From Acidobacteriaceae bacterium (GTDB lineage Bacteria > Acidobacteriota > Terriglobia > Terriglobales > Acidobacteriaceae): DNA of 64,000 nt. The number at the start of each line of letters is the position of its first letter. The stretch's first letter is position 1. Under the pieces are notes generated by a model. That model did not search any database. It saw only the letters and a program-made list of their open reading frames with translations, and was not told where the DNA came from. The DNA lies in assembly GCA_030037545.1 (NCBI GenBank), contig JASHRF010000005.1:1-64000 (forward strand), given 5' to 3'. The translations under genes were made by a program, and so were the position numbers. This document shows positions 25,071 through 34,124 of this stretch, piece by piece.

Positions 25071-25163
25071 TTCACAGCCAGCTCGCGGCCGATCGTGAAA
25101 TGAGCAACCCACTGAGAACAGCGAACTGAGAACTAAGAACCGTGAACTACGGACTGTGAACTG
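25054..25163. repeat. Heptad-phased foldback repeat between cysH and tauE
   Basis: Left array: GTTC recurs every 7 bp (AGTTCAC AGTTCCT AGTTCAC, 25054-25077), overlapping the last codons of cysH. Right array: GAAC or GGAC recurs every 7 bp over seven units (25113-25163), ending just before the tauE ATG. The two are inverted copies; 25054-25077 and 25140-25163 match at about 21 of 24 positions as reverse complements, so the transcript could fold into a long hairpin. Confidence 0.75.
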
Positions 25164-25169
25164 ACAACA

Positions 25170-25937
25170 ATGCCCTACCTCATCGGCTTTTTCATCGCGT
25201 TGTTCATCGCCCTCACCGGGGTGGGCGCAGGCACCATCACGGTGCCCGTGCTGGTGCTTTTCCTGGGCGTGCCCGCTCCCATCGCGGTGGGCATCGGGCT
25301 GACGTATACCGCCACCGTTAAGCTGATTCTGGTACCCGCGCAAATCGCGCGCCGCAACGTGGCCTGGCGCACGCTCGGTTTCATGCTCCTGGGCGGCGTG
25401 CCGGGAGTGCTGCTGGGCGCGCTCCTGCTGCGCCATCTGGCCACCGCCGGCTCCCAGAACACGCTCAACGCCGTACTCGGAGCCATCCTGGTGAGCATGG
25501 CCAGCTACCAGATCGTCTATTCCTTCCGGCCCATGGAGGACCGGCGTGAGACGCGCGACCGGAGTCCGCTTCTCACCTGGCTCATGTTTCCGGTAGGCGC
25601 AGAAGTTGGATTCTCATCCGCTGGTGCAGGCGCGCTGGGCAGCGCCGCGCTGCTCAGTCTTACCGCGCTGGCGCCCGCGCAAGTGGTGGGCACCGATATT
25701 GTGTTCGGCTTCGTGCTTTCGTTCCTGGGCAGCGGTGCACACTGGCTTTCGTTCAAAATGGAACCGCAACTGCTGCTGCATCTCATCGCAGGAGGCATCT
25801 TCGGCGCATTGGCAGGAACGCTGCTGAGCGCGCACATCCCGCGCCGTCCGTTGCGTTTCGCGCTCTGGGTCTGCCTGCTGATCCTGGGCGGCCAGTTCCT
25901 GCTCAACAGCTTTCACGTCTGGGCTGCCACGCGGTGA
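25170..25937 (+). CDS. TauE/SafE-family sulfite/organosulfonate exporter
   Basis: A 255-residue inner-membrane protein with about eight spans in two repeats. It has the family-typical GVGAGTITVPVLVLFLGVP near the N-terminus and its internal echo GAEVGFSSAGAGALGSAAL in the second half. The C-terminus ends in LALWVCLLILGGQFLL-like helices. Family members move sulfite, sulfonates or related anions. Position after cysH suggests export of excess sulfite or uptake of sulfur anions; this is context-based. About 100 bp of foldback repeat separates it from cysH, so co-transcription may be partly attenuated. Confidence 0.88.
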   Translation: MPYLIGFFIALFIALTGVGAGTITVPVLVLFLGVPAPIAVGIGLTYTATVKLILVPAQIARRNVAWRTLGFMLLGGVPGVLLGALLLRHLATAGSQNTLNAVLGAILVSMASYQIVYSFRPMEDRRETRDRSPLLTWLMFPVGAEVGFSSAGAGALGSAALLSLTALAPAQVVGTDIVFGFVLSFLGSGAHWLSFKMEPQLLLHLIAGGIFGALAGTLLSAHIPRRPLRFALWVCLLILGGQFLLNSFHVWAATR

Positions 25938-25989
25938 CAGGTCAATGTGAAGATCTGCAAAATTGAGGCTCGCAAAACCGATTTCCTGA

Positions 25990-26050
25990 TGTCATCCTGA
26001 GCGAGCCGTTCGCGCAGTTTGCGAGCGGCGAAGTCAAGGATCTGCGGTTG
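25990..26050. repeat. Dispersed GTCATCCTGAGC...GGATCTGCGGTTG repeat
   Basis: The sequence opens with GTCATCCTGAGCGAG and closes with AAGGATCTGCGGTTGCTTTT. A shorter copy lies at 63610-63645 and a split copy at 56147-56522. This motif is a common intergenic repeat in several bacterial groups; its role is unknown to me. Here it sits between convergent tauE and mogA. Confidence 0.7.
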
Positions 26051-26087
26051 CTTTTCGGTCAGCCCTCGGTCGCTTGCTCCAGGACCC

Positions 26088-26576
26088 CTATGGCTTCACG
26101 CACTCGCTCGTATCGCCCTGAATCTTCTTCACCGCATGGCCCACCGCCGGCCACACCGCTTCAAGGTTCTCAATTGCGCCCGCCGGACTTCCCGGCAAAT
26201 TCACGATCAGCGTTCGCCCGCGCACGCCGGCCACCGCCCGCGAAAGCATCGCAAACGGCGTCTTCTTCAGGCTGGCTGCGCGCATCGCTTCGCCCATCCC
26301 AGGAATCTCCCGCGAGACAACAGCGCGCGTCGCCTCCGGCGTCACGTCGCGCGGAGACACACCTGTTCCTCCGGTGGTCAGAATCAAATCGCAGGTGCCG
26401 CCATCGGCCCACTCCACAAGCTGCGCCGAAATGGCCTCAACTTCGTCGGGAACCATCTTTTGCGCGATAACCTCGACCGCCTGTTCCGCCAGCCACGCAG
26501 CTAGCACCGGCCCGCTCAGGTCCTCGCGCTCGCCGCGGTGCCCTTTGTCGCTGACGGTCAGAATGGCTGCATGCAT
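26088..26576 (-). CDS. Molybdenum cofactor biosynthesis protein, MogA/MoaB family
   Basis: A 162-residue protein of the MoCF-binding fold: AAILTVSDKGHRGEREDLSG at the N-terminus, LILTTGGTGVSPRDVTPEAT with the substrate loop, and VNLPGSPAGAIENLEAV. Members adenylylate molybdopterin before molybdate insertion. The ATG at 26576 is chosen because the homologous sequence begins there; the frame is open further but non-coding. It is the last gene of a leftward cluster trmH-rarA-mogA. No other moco genes are nearby, so MogA versus MoaB cannot be told. Confidence 0.9.
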   Translation of the reverse strand: MHAAILTVSDKGHRGEREDLSGPVLAAWLAEQAVEVIAQKMVPDEVEAISAQLVEWADGGTCDLILTTGGTGVSPRDVTPEATRAVVSREIPGMGEAMRAASLKKTPFAMLSRAVAGVRGRTLIVNLPGSPAGAIENLEAVWPAVGHAVKKIQGDTSECVKP

Positions 26577-26671
26577 AGAGAGTATCGGACTGGGTTCAGT
26601 GTACCGTGCCTTAAACGCGACCTCCTCTGCCTCTCGCTCAGAATTGCAGCTTATTGAAAAGCCAGACGGTT

Positions 26672-28036
26672 TCAAGAAGCGCCGCGCTTCCCCGCCCGGA
26701 TCCTTCGTATCTCCTCCATGCGCGCCGCCAACTGCTTTTCGCGCCCCTCCTGCGTGGGCTGGTAATAGCTGCGCCCCTTCAGCGACTCCGGCAAACAATC
26801 CATATCCGCCACCTTGCCTTCCTCATCGTGCGCGTAGCGATAGCCCTTGCCGTAATCGAGCGCCTTCATCAGCCGCGTGGGCGCGTTGCGCAGGTGCAGC
26901 GGGACCGGCTCCTGCCGCGTGTGCTCAACCTCCTCCTGCGCCGCGCCATAGGCCATGTACACCGAATTCGATTTGGGCGCGAGACATAAATACACCACCG
27001 CTTCAGCCAGCGCCAGATCACCCTCCGGCGAGCCCAGAAAATCGATGGCCTCCTTCGCGGACAAACACAGGTTCAGCGCCTCCGGCGCGGCCAGGCCGAT
27101 ATCTTCGACCGCCATGCGCACCACGCGCCGCGCCAGATACAACGGATCTTCGCCGGCCGCAAACATGCGCGCCAGCCAGTAGAGCGCGGCATCGGGATCG
27201 GAGTTGCGCACGCTCTTGTGCAGCGCCGAAATCAGGTTGTAATGCTCCTCGCCCTGCTTGTCGTACATCAGCACGCGCCTCTGCAGTGCCTCTGCGGCGA
27301 TTTCCTCCGTGATCTTTTTCGCGCCATCCCGCTGACTTTCTCCGGCAAGCTGTGCGGCCACTTCCAGCGCGTTGTAGGCGCTGCGGCAATCGCCGCTCGA
27401 ATAATCTGCGATCAGCTCCAGCGCTTCGTCATCGGCCGCCAGCTCCAGCGCGCCCAACCCCCGCTCGCGATCCTCGAGCGCGCGGCGCAGCAGCGTAACA
27501 ATGCACTCTCCGCTCAGCGGCTCCAGCACGTAGACCCGGCAGCGCGAGAGCAGCGCGGAAATAATTTCGAACGAAGGATTCTCCGTGGTCGCGCCGATCA
27601 GCCGGATGGTGCCCCGCTCCACGTAGGGCAGAAACGCGTCCTGCTGCGCCTTGTTGAAGCGGTGAATCTCGTCGACAAATAGAATCGTCCGCGAGTGCCG
27701 TTCGGCGGCTTTGGCGGCGTCGGCCATCACCTGCTTGATCTCCTTGATGCCGCTCATCACCGCCGAAAATTCGATGAAATTGGCGCGCGTGGCTTCGGCC
27801 ACGATCTTGGCCAGCGTGGTTTTGCCCACCCCCGGCGGACCCCAGAAGATCATGGAGCTGGCGTCGTCGCGCTCGATCTGCACGCGCAGCGGCTTGCCGG
27901 GGCCGATCAGGTGCTCCTGCCCGCAAAGCTCGTCGAGCGCGCGCGGCCGCATGCGTTCGGCCAGCGGCGCCACCGCATGGAGCGGTCCTCGGGATGAGAG
28001 CATAGGCGCGTCGGGCTGGTGGTCAAACAAGCTCAT
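26672..28036 (-). CDS. rarA: Replication-associated recombination protein A (AAA+ ATPase)
   Basis: A 454-residue clamp-loader-like AAA+ protein that acts at stalled forks. Walker A is [13 protein letters not shown], Walker [17 protein letters not shown], sensor 1 [10 protein letters not shown], and the C-terminal MgsA domain has [35 protein letters not shown] and [13 protein letters not shown]. Length and order match RarA/MgsA. It overlaps the trmH stop by 4 bp, so the two are translationally coupled. The N-terminal peptide [10 protein letters not shown] resembles an SSB/clamp-interaction leader seen in the family. Confidence 0.96.
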   Translation of the reverse strand: MSLFDHQPDAPMLSSRGPLHAVAPLAERMRPRALDELCGQEHLIGPGKPLRVQIERDDASSMIFWGPPGVGKTTLAKIVAEATRANFIEFSAVMSGIKEIKQVMADAAKAAERHSRTILFVDEIHRFNKAQQDAFLPYVERGTIRLIGATTENPSFEIISALLSRCRVYVLEPLSGECIVTLLRRALEDRERGLGALELAADDEALELIADYSSGDCRSAYNALEVAAQLAGESQRDGAKKITEEIAAEALQRRVLMYDKQGEEHYNLISALHKSVRNSDPDAALYWLARMFAAGEDPLYLARRVVRMAVEDIGLAAPEALNLCLSAKEAIDFLGSPEGDLALAEAVVYLCLAPKSNSVYMAYGAAQEEVEHTRQEPVPLHLRNAPTRLMKALDYGKGYRYAHDEEGKVADMDCLPESLKGRSYYQPTQEGREKQLAARMEEIRRIRAGKRGAS

Positions 28037-28866
28037 CGCCGCGCTCCGCGCCGCGCATACGGGCCGCCGGCCAGGGCGCTCCTCTGCATCGACGCCTCAT
28101 ACAACAGCACACTCGCCGCCACGGCGGCGTTGAGGCTCTCCACCGGGCCCGGACAGGAAATCGTAATCCGCGCGTCGGCGCGAGCCGCCAGGCCGTCGGG
28201 CACGCCGTTGCCTTCGTTGCCGATGAGGAGCGCGGTAGGCCCGGTCATGTCGAAATCCAGAGCCAGCTCCGCCTTGCTGACCGTCGTGGCAAGCACTTTC
28301 ACCCCCGCCTCACGAAGCTCGCCAAAACACTTCCGCTCGTCGGCTGCGATCACCGGCACGCGAAAAACGCTTCCTGCCGAAGCACGGACGGCCTTCGGGT
28401 TCCACGCGCTCACCGTTCCCGGCAGGCTCACGATGCCGCTTGCCCCAAACGCCTCGCTCGAGCGAAGAATCGTGCCCAGGTTTCCGGGGTCCTGAACAGC
28501 GGCGAGCACAACCACCAGCGCCGGCCCGCTCTGGTGCGCGCTCAGCACGTGCGCCCAGGTCCACTGCGGCGCGCGCACCAGCGCCGCCACCGGCTGCGGC
28601 GTCTCGGTGGTCAATGCGGCATCGAGCAACCGCCTGGGCGCCAGCAGAATCTCCGTCTCCGCCTGCAGCCCCAGCGGCTCCAGCAGCTTTTCGGCGCCCC
28701 GCGCGGCAAAGACACACTCAATCCGCAACCCGGCCCGCAACGCTTCTTTCACCAGTTTCGGTCCCTCAATGCCAATCAACCCGCCCCCGCCGCCGGGCTT
28801 GGCCAGCGCCCGCCGCAGCTCCTTGAGGCGCGCATTCTGAGGACTCTGTACAATGCGAACAGGCAT
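28033..28866 (-). CDS. TrmH-family (SpoU) RNA 2-prime-O-ribose methyltransferase
   Basis: A 277-residue SPOUT methyltransferase with an N-terminal RNA-substrate-binding domain ([31 protein letters not shown]-like) and a C-terminal knotted SAM-binding domain. The three SpoU motifs are present: [34 protein letters not shown] and [20 protein letters not shown]. Such enzymes methylate rRNA or tRNA riboses; the target is unclear (RlmB-like is likely). First gene of the leftward trmH-rarA-mogA cluster, divergent from tsaC. Confidence 0.93.
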   Translation of the reverse strand: MPVRIVQSPQNARLKELRRALAKPGGGGGLIGIEGPKLVKEALRAGLRIECVFAARGAEKLLEPLGLQAETEILLAPRRLLDAALTTETPQPVAALVRAPQWTWAHVLSAHQSGPALVVVLAAVQDPGNLGTILRSSEAFGASGIVSLPGTVSAWNPKAVRASAGSVFRVPVIAADERKCFGELREAGVKVLATTVSKAELALDFDMTGPTALLIGNEGNGVPDGLAARADARITISCPGPVESLNAAVAASVLLYEASMQRSALAGGPYARRGARR

Positions 28867-29035
28867 CGAACCTGATTCTATGCCGTTTATGCCACCGGAC
28901 GCGCCACACGATACCCGCGCGGAAATTGCTCCGCCAGCAGAATTTGTGCGCGAAGCAAGACTTGCACCATAACAGGTGCTGTGTTACTTTCCGTCTTTAC
29001 GGCAATTTTCCATCCGGAAACCGAGGGAGCCCTGC

Positions 29036-29680
29036 TTGTCCGCGGAAATTTTGCGCGTCCATCCCGACGAACCCCAGCGCGACCGGATCGATTACATCGT
29101 CTCCTGCCTGCGCAAAGGAGATGTAGTGGCCATGCCCACCGACACCTTTTATGGGCTGGCCGTGGACCCCGTCGATCTGCGCGCCGTAGAGCGCATCTAC
29201 CAGATCAAGACCCGGCAGAAACACAAGCCTCTCTCGCTCCTGATCTCCGGCCTGAGCCAGGCTTACGAGCTGGCGCGCGACAGCGACGCCATGCTCGATA
29301 AGCTGGCCGACAAGTTCTGGCCCGGCCCGCTCACCGTGATTGTCCGCGCCGGCACCAGGCTGCCCCTGCGCTCCACTGCGCACACCGGCAACGTGGCCAT
29401 CCGCGTACCCGACGCCGCCATCCCCCGCGCCGTTGTCGAGCGCTTCGGCCGGCCCATTACCGCGACCTCGGCCAACCTGCAAGGCGCGTCAGAGTGTACA
29501 AATGCAGCCTGTGTCCGCGACCAGATTGGCGACCGCGTGCCCCTGATCGTCGACGGCGGACCCACCGGGCGCGCCCTGCCCACCACCATCGTCGATCTCT
29601 CCCTGGGTCCGAACCGCTGGGAGATTCTGCGCGAAGGCGCCATTCCCACCCACGAAGTGGTCATGGTTTTGCAGCGATAA
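29036..29680 (+). CDS. tsaC: L-threonylcarbamoyladenylate synthase (Sua5/YciO/YrdC family)
   Basis: About 214 residues that make threonylcarbamoyl-AMP for the t6A modification of ANN-decoding tRNAs. Visible hallmarks are GDVVAMPTDTFYGLAVDP, KTRQKHKPLSLLI, FWPGPLTVIVRA, VAIRVPDAAIPRAV and ITATSANLQGAS. TTG at 29036 is taken as the start because GAGGGAG lies 7-8 nt upstream and the family-like sequence begins there. An ATG at 28976 would add 20 unrelated residues. It is followed closely by the YdcF-like gene. Confidence 0.92.
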   Translation: MSAEILRVHPDEPQRDRIDYIVSCLRKGDVVAMPTDTFYGLAVDPVDLRAVERIYQIKTRQKHKPLSLLISGLSQAYELARDSDAMLDKLADKFWPGPLTVIVRAGTRLPLRSTAHTGNVAIRVPDAAIPRAVVERFGRPITATSANLQGASECTNAACVRDQIGDRVPLIVDGGPTGRALPTTIVDLSLGPNRWEILREGAIPTHEVVMVLQR

Positions 29681-29689
29681 CATAAAACC

Positions 29690-30310
29690 ATGGGGATCGG
29701 GACCAACCCGATGCGCCGCAGATGGGTACTGCGCGCGATGGGGATGTTTGTCGTCATCCTTCTGGCGTGCTCCGCAGCCTGGTGCCACTGGGTTTACACG
29801 CAGATCGAAAGCTACGCTGATCGCGACCAGGCGGCTCCGTCTGACGCGATTTGCGTCTTCGGCGCCGCGGAGTACGACGGCCGGCCCTCGCCCGTCTACC
29901 GTGCCCGCCTCGATCATGCCCTCGAGCTCTATCGCCTGGACATGGCGCCACTCATGATCACCCTCGGCGGTCCGGGCGGCGACCAGTACACCGAAGGTTC
30001 AGTGGGCCGTCATTATCTTGAAAGCAAAGGCGTACCCGAGCAGAACATTATTGCCGAAACCGAAAGCCGTGACACCGAGGAGGCGGCGCGCCGCATTGCC
30101 GTAATCGCTCGCGTCAATGGGCTGCATCGGCTCATTATCGTCAGCGACGGCACCCATCTATTCCGCATCCACGCCATCTGCGCCGCCGAAGGACTCGACG
30201 TGCTCACCTCGCCGCGCCCGCGTCCCGCCGTTGAAGACCGTACCCTCGAGGCCCAGCGTTTGGCGCACGAAATCCTCAGTTACACGGCATGGCGCATGCA
30301 CCTGCACTGA
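29690..30310 (+). CDS. YdcF/ElyC-family (DUF218) membrane-anchored protein
   Basis: A 206-residue protein with one N-terminal anchor helix (MFVVILLACSAAWCHWVYT) and a DUF218 domain. The domain has AICVFGAAEYDGRPSPVYRARLDHALELY, ITLGGPGGDQYTEG, IIAETESRDTEEAARRI and IIVSDGTHLFRIHAIC. Relatives such as SanA and ElyC affect envelope integrity and vancomycin permeability; the chemistry is unknown. It starts 9 bp after tsaC and is likely co-transcribed with it. It converges with the DUF92 gene after only 18 bp. Confidence 0.88.
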   Translation: MGIGTNPMRRRWVLRAMGMFVVILLACSAAWCHWVYTQIESYADRDQAAPSDAICVFGAAEYDGRPSPVYRARLDHALELYRLDMAPLMITLGGPGGDQYTEGSVGRHYLESKGVPEQNIIAETESRDTEEAARRIAVIARVNGLHRLIIVSDGTHLFRIHAICAAEGLDVLTSPRPRPAVEDRTLEAQRLAHEILSYTAWRMHLH

Positions 30311-30328
30311 TGCGAACCAGTCGGCGAG

Positions 30329-31204
30329 TCAGCCGATCCAGCCAATCACGCCCATCGCAAAACCTGCCGCAGCCGCCGTGGACAGAAAATTCACTGCATC
30401 GTTATTCAACCAGCCGCGCAGTTCCAGGGTGGCTCCCAGCAGGCTGTCGAAGAAGAGGCCGAAAACCGCGCCGGCCCAGCTCACCGCAAACATGGTCCGG
30501 CCTCCGCTCAGCGCCATGGTGCCCACGCTGGCCACAATGGTCGCCGCCAGGGCGCCGGCCAGCGTCCCGGCTGCGCTCACGGCGCCGTCCACGCCCGGGT
30601 CCACGGTGCGCAGCGTGGTCACCATTCGCGGACGTCCGCCCCAGACCTGCCCGATCTCCGAAGATACGGTATCGGCCGCGGCCTCCGCCAAAGCCGCGAG
30701 GCCGGCGACCAGCAGCGGCGGCGCGGCCAAAGAGGCATGCGCGACCCAGCCGTTATCCGCACACCACGATTGCGCGAACTCGCTCGACACCAGCGCGGCC
30801 ACGCCAAGATTGGCTGCAACCTGCGCCGCAGACCGTCCCTCGCGCAGCTCCGCTGCCCCCATCCGTTCCTTGGTGTCGCGGCCTATGCGCGTGGCGGCAA
30901 ATGCCAGCAGAGAGACAGCCAGCACCGGAATCAGCGCCGTGTGCCACGGTTCATAGGGAAAATAGACGGTCGAGTACATCAGGCTCGCAGTGATGATGGC
31001 GCCAGTGGCGGCGGCTACAGGCGTGGCCGCGCGCAGATACCAAGTCACCAGCCCCAGAAGGATGCTGAGGCCCAGCGCCCACACGGCGACTCCCGGTTGT
31101 TGCAATGTCCACCGCTCGGTCTTGAGCATCGCGTCGGTGGCCGCCGCGGGCAGCACCAGCAAGAGCACCAGCTTCGATTGCCAGGCCAGCTTCTGAGGCT
31201 TCAC
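30329..31204 (-). CDS. DUF92 (TMEM19/VTE6-like) membrane protein
   Basis: A 291-residue inner-membrane protein with about seven spans. The DUF92 signatures are ALAEAAADTVSSEIGQVWGG, VDPGVDGAVSAAGTLAGAL and AGAVFGLFFDSLLGATLE, with a conserved Asp/Ser pattern. The plant homologue VTE6 is a phytyl-phosphate kinase and other relatives are polyprenol-phosphate kinases, so a CTP-dependent lipid-phosphate kinase is a fair guess. No experimental role is known in this phylum. The gene is alone on its strand. Confidence 0.88.
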   Translation of the reverse strand: MKPQKLAWQSKLVLLLVLPAAATDAMLKTERWTLQQPGVAVWALGLSILLGLVTWYLRAATPVAAATGAIITASLMYSTVYFPYEPWHTALIPVLAVSLLAFAATRIGRDTKERMGAAELREGRSAAQVAANLGVAALVSSEFAQSWCADNGWVAHASLAAPPLLVAGLAALAEAAADTVSSEIGQVWGGRPRMVTTLRTVDPGVDGAVSAAGTLAGALAATIVASVGTMALSGGRTMFAVSWAGAVFGLFFDSLLGATLELRGWLNNDAVNFLSTAAAAGFAMGVIGWIG

Positions 31205-31229
31205 GCCCCATGGTATCGCGTGCGGAACG

Positions 31230-31400
31230 GGAACTAAGGGATTGAGGGATCAAGGGAATCTGGGGACAGAAGACAAGCGTAGGGCGGCAAATCGGGCCAC
31301 GAAAAGCACCCGCGGATTCTTGTCCCTCGCTGCGCTCGCTCAAGTTGGCAGCGCATTTGCCCCGGTCCCTGGTCCTTTAGTTCCTTAGCCCTCCGTCCCC
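31230..31400. repeat. Facing octamer arrays (foldback element)
   Basis: Left array 31230-31270: GGG recurs at exactly 8-bp steps (GGAACTAAGGGATTGAGGG...). Right array 31360-31400 carries the complementary CCC-rich series (TCCTTTAGTTCC...). GGAACTAA(A/G)GGA is shared between the arms in inverted orientation. The element fills most of the gap between the DUF92 and lipoprotein genes. Confidence 0.65.
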
Positions 31401-31444
31401 GCCTCTCTGATTTACAATCTCCAAGTAAGCAGGACAGATTTCGA

Positions 31445-33115
31445 ATGAGTCTTTTTCCCGTAAGAATAAGCCATGTGCGCGTGCTTTTGGCTGAGGTGGG
31501 CGGGGCGCTTGCGGCCGCCGTCCTGATTGCTGGTTGCGGCAACAATTATCGTCCCGTGGTAACGCCGGTCAACTCCAGCGGTCCACCCGCCCAGCCCACT
31601 TCCTATGCGGTGACGGTTTCGTATCCTTCCAGCACCTCCGACGGGGTGGCCACCATCATCGACTACTCCGGAGACACGATCATGGCCGAAGCGTCCGTCG
31701 GCTCTGCCCCCATTGCGTTCACCATCGACAATACGTCGGCCGACGGCGGCACTGGCTACACCTACAACAGCGACCACACGATTACCAACTTCCCGGTTAG
31801 CACCTCCTTACAGCAGAAGTCGGAGCTTGTGACCACGCTTTCCAGTTGCGCGCAGCCTATCAACATCGATGCCACGGGGATGGGTTTGTGGATCGGCGAT
31901 CTGAACATTGATTCGTCCCCTTCGAACGTCAACTGCCTTTCGAAGAGCACCGGCGTCGACATCTTCTCCGGCAGCCCGCAGAAACAAATAAATGCGGTTC
32001 CCATCGCTCCGGCCAGCACGCCGGTGTTCATTGCCGGCGCTCCCACGGCCGGCGGCCAGCGTGAGTTTGTGATCAGCCAGAACCTGGGCTTGAGCCCCAC
32101 TGGCGTGGAATGTAACCTGACACCCTCGGCCGAGCCGCCGGGCACGGCTCAGCCGATTGAGCTGTCAAATAACAATCTCGACGTACCCATTCCGTTGGGC
32201 AAGTGCCCGGTATTTGCCGTGCAGACGCCCGACCAGCGCCGCCTGTTTGTGCTCAACCGCGGCGATGACACCATCACCGTGATCAACTCGCAGAACCCCA
32301 GCCTCGATTCGTGCACGCCTTTTCAGAATCAAAACAATCAATGGGTCACGTGCCATCCGACCATTCAGCTTCCGGCCGGTTCGGGTCCGGTCTACGCGGA
32401 ATACAATGTCGCCACGGAACAGCTTGTGGTGGCCAACTACGATGCCGGAACGATCAGCGTGATCAATGCCAGTCTGGATGAGTACGGCAACGACTCCAAC
32501 ACCTATGCCAACCCGACTTGCGTAGCCCCAGGCAGCACCACCAGCACCTACGCGGGTTGCGGCGCGATTACCGGAGGCTTCGGCACCATCACCGCGACCA
32601 TTCCGGTGGGCCCCAACCCGGCCAGCGTGACCGTCCTCTTCGACGGCTCACGCGCCTATACCGCCAATCAGGGCGACTGCGGGTCAAACTGCACTGCCAC
32701 CGGCAACGGAACGGTTACGGTCGTGAATCTTTCCAGCTACACCGTGGAAAAGACCTTGCCGGTAACGGGTCTTCCGCGCACCGTGGTGTCCACTGAAAAT
32801 TCCCTCTACGGCAAGGTTTACGCAGCAGCGCCCAACAGCGACTTCCTCACCATCGTCGAGACCGAAACTGATCTCATCGATACGACCATCCTCACCGAGG
32901 GCAACATCTTGGACGTGCGAACCACCTCCCAGAGCGGCGGATCGCAAACGGTGACCACGTATAGCGGCGGCAGCGTCACCATCAACAACATCAATTACAG
33001 CAGCCGCGTTCCGGGCTATGGACAGCCCTGCAACCTGCCGCCGTCCGCAATGATCGCGCAATACGGCGCGAACTACACGCTCGCCGATTGTCAGACCGTT
33101 CCGAACCTCCCGTAG
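31445..33115 (+). CDS. Lipoprotein with YncE-like beta-propeller repeats
   Basis: A 556-residue protein with a lipoprotein signal ending in VLIAGC (lipobox), so membrane-anchored and outside the cytoplasm. The body contains propeller-blade units of the YncE/40-residue type: VFAVQTPDQRRLFVLNRGDD, TITVINSQNP, VYAEYNVATEQLVVANYDAG, TISVINASLDEYGND, VGPNPASVTVLFDGSRAYTAN and VTVVNLSSYTVEKTLPV. Blades of this family often occur in surface proteins and lactonase-like enzymes; no catalytic residues are evident. Many Asn, Ser and Thr residues and several Cys fit an exported protein. It ends before a strong hairpin. Confidence 0.85.
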   Translation: MSLFPVRISHVRVLLAEVGGALAAAVLIAGCGNNYRPVVTPVNSSGPPAQPTSYAVTVSYPSSTSDGVATIIDYSGDTIMAEASVGSAPIAFTIDNTSADGGTGYTYNSDHTITNFPVSTSLQQKSELVTTLSSCAQPINIDATGMGLWIGDLNIDSSPSNVNCLSKSTGVDIFSGSPQKQINAVPIAPASTPVFIAGAPTAGGQREFVISQNLGLSPTGVECNLTPSAEPPGTAQPIELSNNNLDVPIPLGKCPVFAVQTPDQRRLFVLNRGDDTITVINSQNPSLDSCTPFQNQNNQWVTCHPTIQLPAGSGPVYAEYNVATEQLVVANYDAGTISVINASLDEYGNDSNTYANPTCVAPGSTTSTYAGCGAITGGFGTITATIPVGPNPASVTVLFDGSRAYTANQGDCGSNCTATGNGTVTVVNLSSYTVEKTLPVTGLPRTVVSTENSLYGKVYAAAPNSDFLTIVETETDLIDTTILTEGNILDVRTTSQSGGSQTVTTYSGGSVTINNINYSSRVPGYGQPCNLPPSAMIAQYGANYTLADCQTVPNLP

Positions 33116-33134
33116 CCGGATCGCAACCCATCTC

Positions 33135-33172
33135 GCAAAGGGGTCATTTCCACAGCGGGAATGACCCTTTGC
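33135..33172. terminator. Hairpin terminator-like structure after the lipoprotein gene
   Basis: GCAAAGGGGTCATT pairs with AATGACCCTTTGC (13 pairs, one bulged G; 11-nt loop) 20 bp after the stop codon. The U-tract is weak (GCAGTTTCC), so termination could need a factor. Confidence 0.6.
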
Positions 33173-33272
33173 AGTTTCCGTGCGAGCTCTGCCGCCAACA
33201 TGCCAACCCGCTGTATGCGCGCAGCGCACGCTTAACTCTCTGCCTTTGTTCGATCGGATCTCTGAGCCCACC

Positions 33273-34076
33273 ATGCTCGATGCACCCAAACCCGGCAAAG
33301 CACGGCGTGTGAAGACGAGGCTCGACCTGCTGATCGTCGAGCGCGCCCTCGCGCCCAGCCGCGAGCGGGCGCGCGCCCTCATCCTGGCCGGGCGCGTGCT
33401 CGTCAACGAGCAGAAAATCGACAAGCCGGGTGCAGCCGTGGCCGGCGATGCGGCGCTGCGCCTGCTGGGCGACGATCAGCCTTACGTGAGCCGCGGCGGC
33501 CTCAAGCTCGCCCGTGCGCTGGAGCACTGGCAGATCCCCGTCGGCGGACGCGCCTGCGTGGACATCGGCGCGTCCACCGGAGGGTTCACCGACTGCCTGT
33601 TGCAGCACGGCGCGGCGCAGGTGACCGCTGTCGATACCGGCTTCGGCCAGATCGCGATGAAGCTGCGCAACGATCCGCGCGTGCGCCTGCTGGAGCGCAC
33701 CAATGCGCGCCTGCTGGAGCGCAATTGTCTGCAATCCGGCTTGCTCCTTGCGCCAGGCGCGCACGCGCCCACGCTGCTGGTCATGGATGTCTCGTTCATC
33801 TCCGCCACGCTGCTGCTCGCGCCTGTGCTGGCTGCTGCGCCATCGCTCGAGCAGGCCGTCATCCTCGTCAAGCCGCAGTTCGAGGCCGGACGCGAACACG
33901 TGGGCAAGGGCGGAATCGTCCGCGATCCGGCCGCCCAGGAGCTGGCAATTGAGCGCGTCGCCGCCTCCGTTCGCGCACTGGGGTGGATGGTGGTGGGGAC
34001 CATTCCATCGCCCATCACCGGCGCCGAAGGTAACCGCGAATTCCTTCTTTACGCCAAGCGTAGCCAGCTCTGCTAA
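33273..34076 (+). CDS. tlyA: TlyA-family rRNA 2-prime-O-methyltransferase / putative hemolysin
   Basis: About 267 residues: an N-terminal S4 RNA-binding domain (RLDLLIVERALAPSRERARA, AGRVLVNEQKIDKPG) and an FtsJ-like methyltransferase domain. The latter has YVSRGGLKLARALE, VDIGASTGGFTDCLL, TAVDTGFGQI, MDVSFISATLLL, VKPQFEAGREHVGKGGIV and the C-terminal SPITGAEGNREFLLY. TlyA methylates 16S and/or 23S rRNA cytidine riboses and affects capreomycin sensitivity in mycobacteria. The ATG at 33273 starts the homologous part. It is likely co-transcribed with nadK, 48 bp downstream. Confidence 0.93.
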   Translation: MLDAPKPGKARRVKTRLDLLIVERALAPSRERARALILAGRVLVNEQKIDKPGAAVAGDAALRLLGDDQPYVSRGGLKLARALEHWQIPVGGRACVDIGASTGGFTDCLLQHGAAQVTAVDTGFGQIAMKLRNDPRVRLLERTNARLLERNCLQSGLLLAPGAHAPTLLVMDVSFISATLLLAPVLAAAPSLEQAVILVKPQFEAGREHVGKGGIVRDPAAQELAIERVAASVRALGWMVVGTIPSPITGAEGNREFLLYAKRSQLC

Positions 34077-34124
34077 CCCCGCTATCTCCGCGAACTTCCC
34101 TATGATCCGTTACACTTGTAGCGC

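Noticed and set aside
28033-28866. TrmH-like gene as specifically rlmB
   Set aside because: The SpoU motifs fit the family, but the RNA target cannot be decided from sequence, so no symbol is given.
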